This document shows positions 10,422-21,440 of a stretch of 64,000 bases of DNA, piece by piece. Source of the DNA: Rutidosis leptorrhynchoides (Eukaryota > Streptophyta > Magnoliopsida > Asterales > Asteraceae); NCBI RefSeq assembly GCF_046630445.1, contig NC_092335.1, positions 370,001 through 434,000 of the forward strand. The letters run 5' to 3'. The notes under the pieces were generated by a model. It worked only from the letters and a program-made list of their open reading frames with translations. It made no database searches and was not told the DNA's origin. Numbering within the stretch: the stretch's first letter is position 1; each line of letters begins with the position of its first letter. The position numbers and the translations under genes are program-made.

Positions 10422-11520
10422 GTAAGCACTCATATTTTATCTTTCATATATTAATTGTGTATCCATGTCTAGTGCTCGAGTATATATATTTATACATGCT
10501 TGTATGCTAAATTTCATCGTTAAACAGTTTATGATGAATCACGAATTAAATACATATATTACTGGTAAAAGGTATATGATATGCATGTTTTTGGAAAGCT
10601 GGCGAAAAATCAATGACTTTTCATTTAGATATCGAATAGTTTCGATGAACGTATTAAAAGATATGATCAACTGAATTATGATTAACGTTAATTGAAATTG
10701 CTTTTGAATCTACAATTAACATTTAAACAACTTGTTTACGAGATTGATAAAATGGATTTTTGAATATTACCAACCGAGTAAATAACTCCTTATATAAGGT
10801 ATGTCTCGTTTTGTTAAACTATTGTCAAAATTGACTTTTTGAAATGACTTTGGATAACTTTTGTATGTCAATCTCGAGCATTAGGATTGTGATACACTAT
10901 GACCTGACCTAGCTTGATAGACATTTATTGACCAACATATGTTCTCTAGGTTGAGATCTACGGTTATTTGGTAATCCGAGTTTCAGTCACATTTTGGTGA
11001 ACGACTTTATAGGCTGCTAAGGTGAGTTTCATTTGCTCCCTTTTTAATTGCTTTTGCAATCTATATTTTTGGGCTGAGAATACATGCACTTTATTTTAAA
11101 CGCAATGGATACAAGTACATACTAAATTCTACACCGAGTTTGAACCGAAAATCCCTTAGCTTTGGTAACTAGTAACTGCCGGTTATAAGAACTGGTGGGC
11201 GCGAGTAGTAGTATATGGATCCATAGGGCTTGATATCCCCGTCCAAGCTAGAGCACTAGCCTTTTAACGGACGTATGCTATTTGAGAAGCGTACACGTTG
11301 GTTTGCGTGTATTATTAAGATGATTATACAAAGGGTATAAATTATATATTCGTTAAGTTTAGTTACCAGGGTGCTCAATCTTGTAGAATATTTTGATAAA
11401 CGTTTCTGGATGAAACAACTGAAATCTTGTGATCCACCTTTACGTACAGATTATGCAAAACATAAAAACTATGAACTCACCAACATTTGTGTTGACACTT
11501 GTTAGTATGTTTATTCTCAG
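10422..11520 (+). promoter_or_regulatory. Predicted leader introns inside the A LTR
   Basis: Donor GATAC/GTAAGCAC at 10422, acceptor TTCTCTAG/GTTGAG ending at 10949, donor CTAAG/GTGAGTTT at 11022 and acceptor TTTATTCTCAG/GT ending at 11520. The second donor-acceptor pair is conserved at 480-507 bp spacing in LTRs of A, B, D, E and F, so splicing of the leader RNA is plausible. This is inferred only from sequence. Confidence 0.45.
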
Positions 11521-11869
11521 GTTCCCTAGAAGTCTTCCGCTGTTTGCTTATATGTTAGACAAGCTATGTGCATGGAGTCTTACATGGCATATTTTTTCAA
11601 AGAAACGTTGCATTCACCAAATCATCACCATGTATCTTATTTTGACTGCATTGTCAACGGAAGTACTATTGTAAACTATTATTTACGGTGATTGTCTATA
11701 TGTAGAAATCATCAGATGTCGAAAACCTTTGATTTAAATATTCATTTATGGTGTGCCTTTTCAAAAGAATGCAATATTTACAAAACGTATCATATAGAGG
11801 TCAAATACCTCGCAATGAAATCGATGAATGACGTGTTCGTCCTTATGGATTTGGAGCGATCGTTACAGT

Positions 11870-11882
11870 TGGTATCAGAGCG
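11870..11882 (+). other. Primer-binding site of element A (tRNA-iMet)
   Basis: TGGTATCAGAGCG begins 2 nt after the 5' LTR end. It matches the complement of the 3' end of plant initiator tRNA-Met, the usual primer of Tekay-type elements. Confidence 0.9.
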
Positions 11883-12251
11883 TTGGTCCTAGCGAACCAG
11901 GTCTTGCATGAGTGTGTCTAACTGATAGTTGTTAGGATGCATTAGTAAGTCTGGACTTCAACTGTGTCTGCATGTCAAAAGTTTTGCTTATCATTTTTTG
12001 TCGGAAATTACATGATTATCATTCTTAAGTCTAGACACGTTTTACTGCATTGATTGCATGAATAGTGTATAGACAAAATTCATATCTTTGAGTATCTATT
12101 ACTGTAAACTTTTCCTGACATCTTCCGAAAATTTCTCCGTGATTTATAGAATTTGGTATTATATATACATATGTAAATTATGTATTGAAGAATACCAAAC
12201 TAAATTCTATAATCTAATTCATATCAAAAATCATCTCCCTAATTATACAAG

Positions 12252-12584
12252 ATGGATCCCGTATCTAGTTCAAATTCCTTAAACTCTGACAACTATTCCG
12301 ATATGGATATTCACCTGAATTCCGAAGACAGTGTAACTGGAATGGATCAACCAATTAGCCATCATCTATTCTGGATGAATTGGGGATGGGTTCGTAGCCT
12401 ACTTAATTATTGGAGACAAGAAGAAGGCGATCCCTTCCATCCACCACATTGCCCTCTTGGCGAAGAACCTGAAGCACTTACCGGCGAACCTGTTTGTAAT
12501 ACCATTTACTCTCTCATCTCCAGAATATCTCGTCATTATCATATACTCTCTCAAATTCTGGATCTTATTCATCCGCTCGTCTGA
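12252..12584 (+). CDS. Conserved retroelement ORF (MDPVSSSN family), element A copy
   Basis: 110-residue ORF starting 382 nt after the PBS, the same place as its homologue in E (57090-56758, minus). A decayed homologue is in B (23715-23440). The three copies share MDQPISHHLFWMNWGWVRS-type and HPPHCPLGEEPEALTGEP-type blocks, Trp-rich then Pro/Cys-rich, and end SLISRxS...ILDLIHPL. After a TGA the frame continues with a coiled coil ([20 protein letters not shown]) and a Thr/Pro-rich tail. It has no zinc knuckle or known catalytic motif. It may be a gag-like or accessory protein of the non-autonomous family, or another captured host exon. I do not recognise the family. Confidence 0.6.
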   Translation: MDPVSSSNSLNSDNYSDMDIHLNSEDSVTGMDQPISHHLFWMNWGWVRSLLNYWRQEEGDPFHPPHCPLGEEPEALTGEPVCNTIYSLISRISRHYHILSQILDLIHPLV

Positions 12585-12807
12585 ACCGCCAATCATTCCG
12601 GTGTAGTAGAAGAAGTCAACGAGCTTCGCGCTCGGGTAGTGGCTTTGGAGAATATGGTGCAAAGGTTACAAGCACCAGCAGAATCACCGACATCAACAGT
12701 ACCACCGACAACAACACCAACAGTACCATTACCACCACCACCAACATCCGCACCGCAAGTCTCAACATCACAACATGTACCTCGAACATCAATGTCATAC
12801 GCACCAT
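12585..12807 (+). pseudogene. In-frame continuation after the stop: coiled coil and Pro/Thr-rich tail
   Basis: Directly after the TGA the same frame encodes about 74 residues: a heptad-like segment [19 protein letters not shown], then a [22 protein letters not shown] tail, then a stop near 12807. E and B retain the same coiled coil in the same frame, so this was once one protein, or is reached by read-through. Confidence 0.55.
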
Positions 12808-12811
12808 AGAT

Positions 12812-13185
12812 ACCAAGGAGTACCAACAACAATAACCGATGAAGTATTGATTCATAACTTCATTGGAGAAATATTCTGCGGCGATTATGTAATCTCTAAA
12901 GTCTTAGAGATAATCTATTCCAGTTGTAACCGTAAATCAGATGAGTGGACCAAAATGATAGAAGGAAGAATAGAAACCCTGACCGGAATGGTGCACGATT
13001 TACAAGCTAGACTTGTTTTACCAGCAGCATCAACAGTATCGTCAGTATCACCAACACCGGCAAAACCTGTAGCACTACAAATTCCGCCAATTTCATAATC
13101 ACCAACATCATCACAAATCAACAACGCGTATATTATATCAACGAGTTATGAAGTATTAACTCATTTTTCCTGAAGAAATTATATG

Positions 13186-13272
<87 letters not shown>

Positions 13273-13770
13273 AAATTTGAAAACAAAATAAATCTTTTCG
13301 TACTAAGCTATTACATGTGAATCATAACTGGTAGGTACTACTCGGTTAGTTCATGTTACTAATATGCTATACATCCTTCGTTAATGACTTAACAATCATT
13401 AACTACAATCTCTGTTTCAACTCAATGAATTCCATTTCCTAATAAACCAAGTGTATTATTCAATTACATAATTGATTTTACATTTTTCATTTTCGATGTA
13501 CTCAAAACTTTCTAGAAAACATCATCTGTGCCTTGTAAGGTTCACAAAAATTCCACGAGCATCAACATCCTTCACCGAGGAATATCAATAAGAATAAATA
13601 ATGAAGAATTGATTTCATTAGTGAAATACTCCGCGAAGATTAGGTAATCTCTAATGTTTTGGAGATTATTCATTTCTAATTCAAGCCAAAAATCAAATGA
13701 GCTTAATATGATATTAACTCATTAAATATGTATTACATCTGAAGAAAATATACATACAGATATTTTCATA
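12812..13770 (+). repeat. Internal duplication in element A
   Basis: A segment at about 12812-12960 (ACCAAGGAGTACCAACAAC...TCTCTAAAGTCTTAGAGATAATC) recurs diverged at about 13577-13705, each followed by a similar GAAGAAATTAT/ATATTTT stretch. The first copy also encodes a short coiled-coil-like segment (12958-13030, IEGRIETLTGMVHDLQARL). A (TA)n tract at 13194-13268 lies between the copies. Confidence 0.5.
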
Positions 13771-13822
13771 AAGACTGTAACGAAAATTCTTTGTACAAAG
13801 TATTAATTGTGAAAAAAAAAAT

Positions 13823-13844
13823 TTAACGGGTAGGTAATACCCGG
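13823..13844 (+). other. Internal PPT-like hairpin of element A
   Basis: TTAACGGGTAGGTAATACCCG repeats the sequence found just before the 3' LTR (TTTAATGGGTAGGTAC) and folds on itself (CGGGTA / TACCCG). Counterparts exist in B, D and E. Confidence 0.55.
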
Positions 13845-14240
13845 GAAATATTTAAGTCTGCAATTAATATGTTACACTGTACATTCTTCAACTTTGATTC
13901 AAAAATTATTAACAATACTCACAACGATATACAATCATTTTCATACAAATTCAATTACATATTCTGATATTGACGGATCAGAATCCAACTCATAACTCTG
14001 AACCGGTGACATCATTCTTAGATCTCTACATTTTTCAAAGCTATACTTTGACTTCAAATCTGTGCAAGATCCATTAGCATTGTTTTTACCGAAAATAACC
14101 TTGCAATTTCTTTTCAAAGTATCCATTATTATCAACCGTTCAACCAGTCAACGACGACCTTTCAGACTTGTAATTTGGCATATACGTTTTTTTTTGTTAC
14201 TGGAGAACCTTTCATGTTCCACCACATTAACAGTAAATAT

Positions 14241-14676
14241 CACTGTTGCAAAACACCCCGTCTCGAGCCGTCTCGACGCCCGTTGCGACGTTTTGGTGAC
14301 TAGCCCGTCCCGTCTCGAATAAAACCGTCTAATATGGCAGTCAACGGTCAAAATTCGGGTCAAAGTTGAAAAAATCATGTCAAAGTCTCTCAAAATTCAG
14401 AAAAGCCAGAAAGTTGGTAAAATCGGTCAAATTTGTCGTATTTTAGTTTGAATTTTCATTATTATATTAACGGTGATAGCAATTATGAGTACAAATTAGT
14501 CAATTAAAGTTTTTGGTTTTAAAATATGTACACATATATACATTTATATACTTATATATTTAAAAGTCAACTTTGGTCAACGTCCGTCTAGACTCCCGTC
14601 TCGACCCCGTCTCGAACGTCTCGACCTTTTTAGGACCCGACCGTCTCGACCCCGTCTCACGTCTTTTGCAACCTTG
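14241..14676. mobile_element. hAT-like MITE in element A
   Basis: 436 bp with the 8-bp TSD GTAAATAT (14233-14240, 14677-14684), diagnostic of hAT. Ends CACTGTTGCAAAACACC and CTTTTGCAACCTTG form short TIRs (GTTGCAAAA). Many CCGTCTCGA copies near both ends look like subterminal transposase sites. It is absent at the corresponding place in B and E, so it inserted after A diverged. No ORF. Confidence 0.82.
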
Positions 14677-14940
14677 GTAAATATACCAGCAAATTCATTA
14701 ATCTGTGGCTTAAAGTCTCTCTGAAAAACCATTATAATTGTTCATTGAAACCCTATCATGTACTCATCCACATCTTGTAACGGTAATTGACATACCAACT
14801 ACCGGGAATTAGCAATCAGTATTTCGAATTTCGCAGCAATTCTACACCAACAGTTATATATATACATATAATGTCTATCTCCTAGACTTATTTACTTCGA
14901 AGGTGAAGTTTCTGAAAAACACCCAAACTGCGAAACTAGT

Positions 14941-15205
14941 TCTTCGAATTTTGGAAAAATGTTGATGAAGCAGCAAAAACTGTAAACGACTTTAACAGTT
15001 AAAAGTTTGATGATAAAGAATAGTATGGTGGTAAAGCTGAGAAAAAGAGAAGGTTTGGAACTGGAAAACGGATTGAGCAGACCATGAAGGAGGCTGTGGA
15101 CAAATCACAAGGACTAAACCTGCCTTCAAAGAATACAAATGATTCAGTATCTGCTGAAGTCATTAACGAATACCTTGCTCCTGACTCAAAATCTGTTATG
15201 AACAA
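14941..15205 (+). pseudogene. Captured poly(A)-binding protein (PABP) fragment in element A
   Basis: Conceptual translation gives DEAAKTVNDFN, KFDDKE, GKAEKK, RIEQTMKEAVDKSQGLNL and KNTNDSVSAEVINEYLAP in order. This is the end of RRM3, the linker and the start of RRM4 of plant cytoplasmic PABP, which binds mRNA poly(A) tails. In-frame stops interrupt it (after FNS, after DDKE). Only the RRM3-RRM4 junction is recognisable, without introns. Homologous fragments occur at the same site in B and E, so capture preceded divergence of the family. Confidence 0.75.
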
Positions 15206-16391
15206 ATCTTCTTCATCATCCTTCGATATTAGAAATTCTAAGATATTATCATATCTTTCATTATAAATATCTTCGATATTTCTGAAGATATCTTCATAAC
15301 TATTATCATCAAAAATTATTTATCTCTTCACGCTATCTGTGTTACATCATAAAAGAAACTATTTTAGTTTCTAATTTCTGAAAATTTCGAAAAATGGATG
15401 TTTTTGAAGTAGTGTTGGGAATTGAAGCATGAGTTAGTATAATATAATGACACTTGATCAACGTGATTATATTACAGTAAGTCATGATGAGTTTCTAATG
15501 GAACGTGATAAAGGTTCACAGATCCCACCCTCATCATGAACCATGTTACATAACTCTTTCATTCTATTTAACCTCTAAACATATCAAGAAAATATTTTTC
15601 TTGATGATTCGGTCTTTTTCGAGGTATTCTGGTAATTTGACAAGTCAGATTGTGCCATTACCGTTTCTTTCTTAGAATATTAATTATGTTCATTCCGAAA
15701 TTCATACCTACGAATTCTGGACCATTATTCACTTGACTTAAAGTCGATAAGAGAAAACGAAAGTATGAAGCTCCGAAATATAATGGAATATATAAAGCCC
15801 GAAAACAACCCCGAAATTACAAACCGTGTATATCAATTCGTATAGCAATATAAAGATACGGGAGAATGAAAAACAATATAACCTCAAGGTAATAGTAGAA
15901 GAAAATAACTTCCTCTGGTGGTAGATGAAAAAGAAGAATGACAGATATAAAAGTTAGGAGTATATCAAGAATCAGAACTGGATGAAGCATTTCACAATCT
16001 TTTGGAAGTATGAAATGAGGAAGAAGATTATAGGAGTGGTGAAAATAATGAAACGAAAGTGGTTAATTTATAGCAAAATATCAGGCATAACAATCGAGGC
16101 AGATTACGCATTTAAAGGAAATCTTAATTTCCTTAAATTTCAAAGAATCAAATGTTATTTAGATTATGAAGATTTTCTATTCCTTAAATTCCGAAAATCA
16201 ATCGTAACTACTTCAAAAGTTAAGACGAATCTCTATTCTTTCATTTCACTCTTTTACGATAACTTCTCTCATACGCTTCGAATAATCGGATTGTTTTATC
16301 CATATTATTCAACGGTGATAAAACTCTATTTATCAACACATATACGTCATGAAAACATTTTTATTGTTAATCATGACGACCTCACTCAAAT
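15206..16391 (+). other. Non-coding 3' part of the element A interior
   Basis: AT-rich. Homologous to the PPT-proximal regions of B (20730-21160) and E (48140-48700), but reading frames are not conserved between copies. The 145-codon ORF at 15982-16419 runs into the PPT and is treated as chance. Confidence 0.6.
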
Positions 16392-16423
16392 TTTGGGACG
16401 AAATTTCTTTAATGGGTAGGTAC
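16392..16423 (+). other. Polypurine-tract region of element A
   Basis: TTTGGGACGAAATTTCTTTAATGGGTAGGTAC directly precedes the TG of the 3' LTR. The same motif, as its complement, flanks the 3' LTRs of B, D and E. Confidence 0.75.
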
Positions 16424-17184
16424 TGTGATGACCCGGAAATTTCTGACCAAATTTAAACTTAATCTTTGTATGATTAACATTTCCGATACGATAAGCAAAG
16501 TCTGTAAAACTAAATCTCAAAAATTTTGAACTACTTTCATATATTCAAATACCTTTCGGCTGTTCTTGACGATTCGCGAACAATTATATGTATATAGATA
16601 CATATATATATATATACTATAACTTGAAAACGTAACAATGTATTAATTGTTTGATACCGTACATTAAACTTATTAGTTTAAATATTTATTTGAATATATA
16701 TGATAAGTTGGAATATTAATTATATGAATAACTTGCGACGTATATTTAAAACGTGTTTATGAATGTTGAATATATATTAACTTGGTCATAAAATGATTTG
16801 TTATTATAAATATATATATATTAACAAATAGCGAGACAATGATTTATAGAAGTAAATAACCAAAACACTCGAAAGTTTAAGATACACTTTGAATGATATA
16901 GTTTATTGATAATTTAAGACTATATTTTGGCAAAGGTACGAGTCACAAAACGTAAATTGCGAGTTTTCTAAACGTACGAAAATGCGTTCGAGAAACCGGA
17001 ACCGGGACATAAGTCGGGTGACAACGTACGAGTCATCGGAATGAAAATTACAAGTCAACTATGCATGAGAATATAATATAATATATAATTAATTAATATA
17101 AATTATATATATATTATATATTAATAAATAAATATGTCGACAAACAAGAAAACAAAAGTTTGTGAGCTGGATCAGAGGGCCATG
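16424..17184 (+). repeat. 3' LTR of element A, first part
   Basis: Near-identical to 9148-9967 of the 5' LTR but with a much shorter (TA)n. It ends inside the first palindrome at CCATG (17180-17184), which became the target duplication of element B. Confidence 0.88.
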
Positions 17185-18239
17185 TGTCAAACCCCGTCCA
17201 AGTCCCCCTGGACGAAATCATCAATATCTGGTTCCATTGCGATGATCGACTCCAAGTAATGTCTTTAGTATGAGCAAATGCACAGCGGAAGACTTAATTC
17301 GTACCTGAGAATAACATGCTTAAAAAAAGTCAACATAAAGTTGGTGAGATATATAGGTTTGATGCTAGCAGCGTTATAACTATGGACCACAAGATTTCAT
17401 GTTTATACATAATACACTCCTCGTGTATGAAAAGTCGTTGAGCACTTGGTAACCATACTTAACATTTAAATCACAGCAGCATATTCTTAAATAAACCCTA
17501 CACCGTACCAAGTGTAGTAACGAAACGAAGTACTGTGCAACCGTTTAAAACTGGTCATCCAGCCCGGTTGGGGTTGTCAGGCCCGATAGATCTATCAACA
17601 GGATTCGCGTTTACGCTCCTCACGTAAATATTAGCTACCAAGTATAAAGAAATATGCCATGGTACAACTCAACGTAGATTTTATTTTTGATCACTTGTGT
17701 CCATAACGTAAATCATTTATAAAAACAGCGCATGTATTCTCAGCCCAAAAATATTTAGAGTTTAAAAGGGAACTATATACTCACCTAATGTATTTTGTAG
17801 CAAAAATACATATAACACCATTAATCACGTATAAGGTTGGCCTCGGATTCACGAACCTATATCAATTATATATATATTAACACATATAATTATAATCGAA
17901 CGAATTTACGTATTATTAGTTACATGATTGTTATTTTAATAAATTATATACTTCATTAATAACTAAAGTAGGTATATTCATTTTTATATACTATAATAGA
18001 TAATTAATTTTTATTATAAAAAAAATATAGTTATGTTTTATATCATAAGTATATCTTTATATAGAAATTCTTTTAAAAAAAATAATAATAATAATAGTAA
18101 TAAAAATGGTAAATTTAAAAATAAGATACTTTTGATAATAAAAATGATAACTTTAATAAAATGGATACTTTTAAATAAAAATGTAAATCTTTAACATTAA
18201 TGAATATTAATACTAATATTTATATGAATAATGATGATG

Positions 18240-18309
<70 letters not shown>

Positions 18310-18420
18310 GTAACTACCTCAAATTAGGCTTATAAAAATAAATTGTCCCAAGCGAGAATTGAACCCGCAACCACTCATAAACCCAAATCAACACTTAGCC
18401 ACTACGCTGCTGCTTACACT
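18310..18420 (-). repeat. tRNA-derived SINE-like sequence in the B LTR
   Basis: On the minus strand TAGTGGCTAAGTG (18404-18392) resembles a Pol III A box and GGTTCAATTCT (18365-18355) a B box, 27 nt apart as in tRNA genes. A short body and then (TTA)n (18309-18240), which could be a SINE tail, follow. It does not fold as an intact tRNA by eye. The same block is at 25204-25315 in the other LTR. Confidence 0.45.
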
Positions 18421-20422
18421 TCTGATTAAACTACTGATCTAATATGTTTTAACCCGTCATAATTATCAATAATCTGGCCCAATCATTAGTTTCGACCCAA
18501 TAATCATTTCGGCCCAAGTTGTGTCAAATAGCAAAAATATTTACGGTTTCTTTTCTTTTTCTAATCTAGTCTCGATCCATATGGTATTTAAATAAAACTC
18601 ACGGCCCAAGTTTACTAGGTTTGGAACTTTATAATCGGGATTTAGAACTAAACACTATCAATCCCCTTTACAGCTGCTTATCAACGTGTCATCATCCTTT
18701 ATTTTAAATCACAAGTGGAGTGGTAGGGTTTGTGAATGTCGGCCATAAAAGAAAAGTAGATAGTTCAGTTAAATTATAAACCGAATCCAAGGCTATTGTA
18801 GTATAATATCATCGTGGATTGACAAGACACAAGAAAGAAAGAAGAAATAATTGTGCAGTAGTTTACTCGTATTAAAACGAGACATAGCAGCAGAAGTGAA
18901 TTGCAGTAGTTTATAAAGGTTTGTGTGATGGTTTCGGTGGCCAGGCAGAAGCATGTGCAGGAGCAGGAACAGCAATATGGTAGGTTTGTTGATGATGAAT
19001 AATTAATAAATGGGTTTCTTGTTTGGGTTTGATTGTTTGCAGCGGTTTTGATTACTCATAAAAATAGTAGTAGGAAAATGGGTTGTTTGTTCTTAGGCTA
19101 TAAACAGAAGCGATAGGTAGCAACAATAATAATTAGCGAAAGGTTTTGTGATTTCTGATGAAAATAGGAGCGAAGATATAACAGGTTAGATGGGTTTGGT
19201 TGGGTTTATACCGAAGTGAAAATAGAAAGAGTTGAGCTGAGTATCGAACAAGTTTGAAGGAAGGAAACGATTCCTGGATTCATTGGGTTTACAGTTTAAG
19301 AAGGTGGTGTGTCATGGTGATATTCGTACAGAAGAACAGAAGTGGGAAATAGCGAGTAAAGAAACAATAGTAACATGAAACTTCAAGCAGCATAGAAAAT
19401 ACGAGAGTTGTGATCGGTGTAGCAGCGGTTTAGAGATGATGGTAGTTTGTAGTGGTCATTGTGGGTCTTTGACGTTAATAGAATATATAGAAGAAGAAGA
19501 AGTGGGTTCGTGTTTCGGTTAAAGGAAGAAGCAGAGAGTGATCAATAGGGGTGGTTATCCGGTGGTCATGGGCTTCGATTATGGTGTAAAGTGGTTAATT
19601 GATTCAGTTATCTGATCTAAATGATCGTGTTTTGTAGTGATAAAGAAAACAATTTGCAATCACGGATTAAATAGAGGAAAAAGGAAAAGTATCAGATAGT
19701 GATAGAAATACTGTTTTTGTGTTTATCTGTTTATCCCTTCTCAAATCGCATAATCTTGTACGTTCTTGAGTTGGAATTGTGATAGACAGATAACAATTTA
19801 AAAGATCTAGTTAAAATTATATAAAGGTTTAAAGTGACACAATTATAATTGCATAATTATTAATAGAGTATATTTGATTCTTTTAAAAAATATATATATA
19901 TATACATACTTTCCTATATCTAAATATATATACACTGTATTTTGTACACGTATAAGTATATGTATCTAATAATAATCTGTATTAATAATTATATACTTGT
20001 ATCAATAATAATATTATTACTAATAATAAATTTATAAATTATAATATTAATACAATTTATAATAATGATAATAATATCAATAATTCTCATAATTAATAAT
20101 TAATAATTAAATTATTTATTATTAATAACTATAAGAATAACAAATAAATAATAATAATACATATAATAATAATTATTAATGATAATGTTCATAGTAATGT
20201 TAATAATAATACTTTTAATAATAATAACAATTAAATTTATAATTTTACTAATAACAATGATGCATAATAATGATAGCAATAATATTAATATTAATATTAT
20301 TATTTTTTTTTTAACATAATGAAAATAATGATAATATTAATAACTATAGTTTAATTTATATTACAATTTATTACGTGCAACGTATTTATCTATTACATAA
20401 TATATGGAACCTTTAATATTCT

Positions 20423-20423
<1 letters not shown>

Positions 20424-20519
<96 letters not shown>
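20424..20519. repeat. (TA)n microsatellite in the B 3' LTR
   Basis: About 48 TA units; shorter (27324-27394) in the other LTR, so it varied after insertion or was mis-assembled. Confidence 0.9.
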
Positions 20520-20521
<2 letters not shown>

Positions 20522-20694
20522 ACATTTATTTACAAACATCTGTTCGTGAATCGTCAGGTTTGATCAGAGGGTAACTAATTATCCGAATATAGATTTCAAA
20601 CTTTCTAGACTCAAATTTACAGATTTTGCTTATCGTGTCGGAACCATATAAAGATTAAGGTTTAAATTTGGTCGGAAATTTTTGGGTCGTTACA

Positions 20695-20730
20695 GTACCC
20701 ACCCGTTAAAGAAATTTCGTCCCCGAAATT
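20695..20730 (-). other. Polypurine-tract region of element B
   Basis: On the minus strand TTTCGGGGACGAAATTTC and then TTTAACGGGTGGGTAC abut the start of the 3' LTR, matching the PPT regions of A, D and E. Confidence 0.75.
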
Positions 20731-21440
20731 TGATAGAAGTCGTCATGGATAACAATAAGAATGTTTTCATAACGAATATAAGGTGATAATGGAGTTTTAT
20801 CATTATTGAGAGATATAGATGAAACGATTCAATCAAGTGAAGCGCACGAGTGAAGCTATCACAAACGAGTGAATTGAGTAAGTATGGATTCGTTCTTAAC
20901 CGATGACGTGGTTATGATTGATTTCCGGGATTTAAGGGTTTTAAGGAAAATCTTATGTAATAAGATTTGGTCCTTCAGCGATCAGGATCTTCTTTAATTT
21001 ATTGCGGCAATCGGTTTCGATTTCTTTGTCGGATATTTCACTATAAATTCACCTATTCGTTTCTTCTCCCGTCCTCGAGTCAAGCGAGCAATGATCCAGA
21101 ATTCGTAGGTATAAAATTTGAAACGAACGTAGCTAATGCTCTAAGAAAGGAATGGTAATGAAACAATTTTGATTTATTAAATTACCAGATTATCCTGGAA
21201 AAGATAATATGTTCCTAATATGTTTGGGAATTGGATATAATGTAAGAGCCGTGTAAATGGCACATGATGATGGTACTGTGAATCATCACATTCCATTAGA
21301 AACTCAACATGACTTACTATAATATAATGAAGTTGATCAAGTTTCATTATATTATATTAATTCATGCATCAGTTCCCAACACTGCTTCGGAACATCCATA
21401 TTTTAAACTTGAAGGTTTTAGAATAAAGAGTAGGGTTCTT
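20731..21440 (-). other. PPT-proximal non-coding region of B
   Basis: Homologous to 15206-16391 of A and to 48140-49420 of E, with no shared ORF. Small ORFs (20967-21158, 21362-21544) are not conserved in frame. Confidence 0.55.

Larger units (their letters stand above)
9148..11867 (+). repeat. 5' LTR of element A
   Basis: Starts TGTGATGACCCGGAAATTT and ends GCGATCGTTACA. Contains (TA)n at 9320-9408, paired palindromes at 9963-9978 and 9994-10011, a TATA box at 10033, (ATT)n at about 10089-10172, conserved splice-like sites (10422, 10949, 11022, 11520) and a hairpin at 11797-11811. Short ORFs inside are not conserved as proteins. Confidence 0.88.
17185..20694 (-). repeat. 3' LTR of element B
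   Basis: TGTAACGACCCAAAAATTTC ... GGGTTTGACA on the minus strand, 3510 bp. Contains a SINE/tRNA-like block (about 18230-18420), (TAA)n and a long (TA)n (20424-20519). Splice-like donor AG/GTGAGT at 17784 and acceptor TTATTCTCAG ending 17305. The ORF at 18793-18975 is present in both LTRs but shows no protein-like features. Confidence 0.88.

Noticed and set aside
12915..13124. Minus-strand ORF opposite the A accessory region, and similar Asp/Val-rich ORFs at 12593-12855 and 56331-56749
   Set aside because: Antisense shadows of Thr/Pro-rich triplet repeats of the MDPVSSSN region.
15982..16419. 145-codon plus-strand ORF before the A 3' LTR
   Set aside because: Homologous DNA in B and E has stops and shifts in this frame, the ORF runs into the PPT, and the composition is not protein-like.
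18340..18420. Possible functional tRNA gene
   Set aside because: Box-like motifs exist but no cloverleaf with paired acceptor stem was found by eye; kept only as a SINE-like repeat.
18793..18975. 60-codon ORF present in both B LTRs (also 25687-25869)
   Set aside because: Identity only reflects recent LTR duplication; no protein features.
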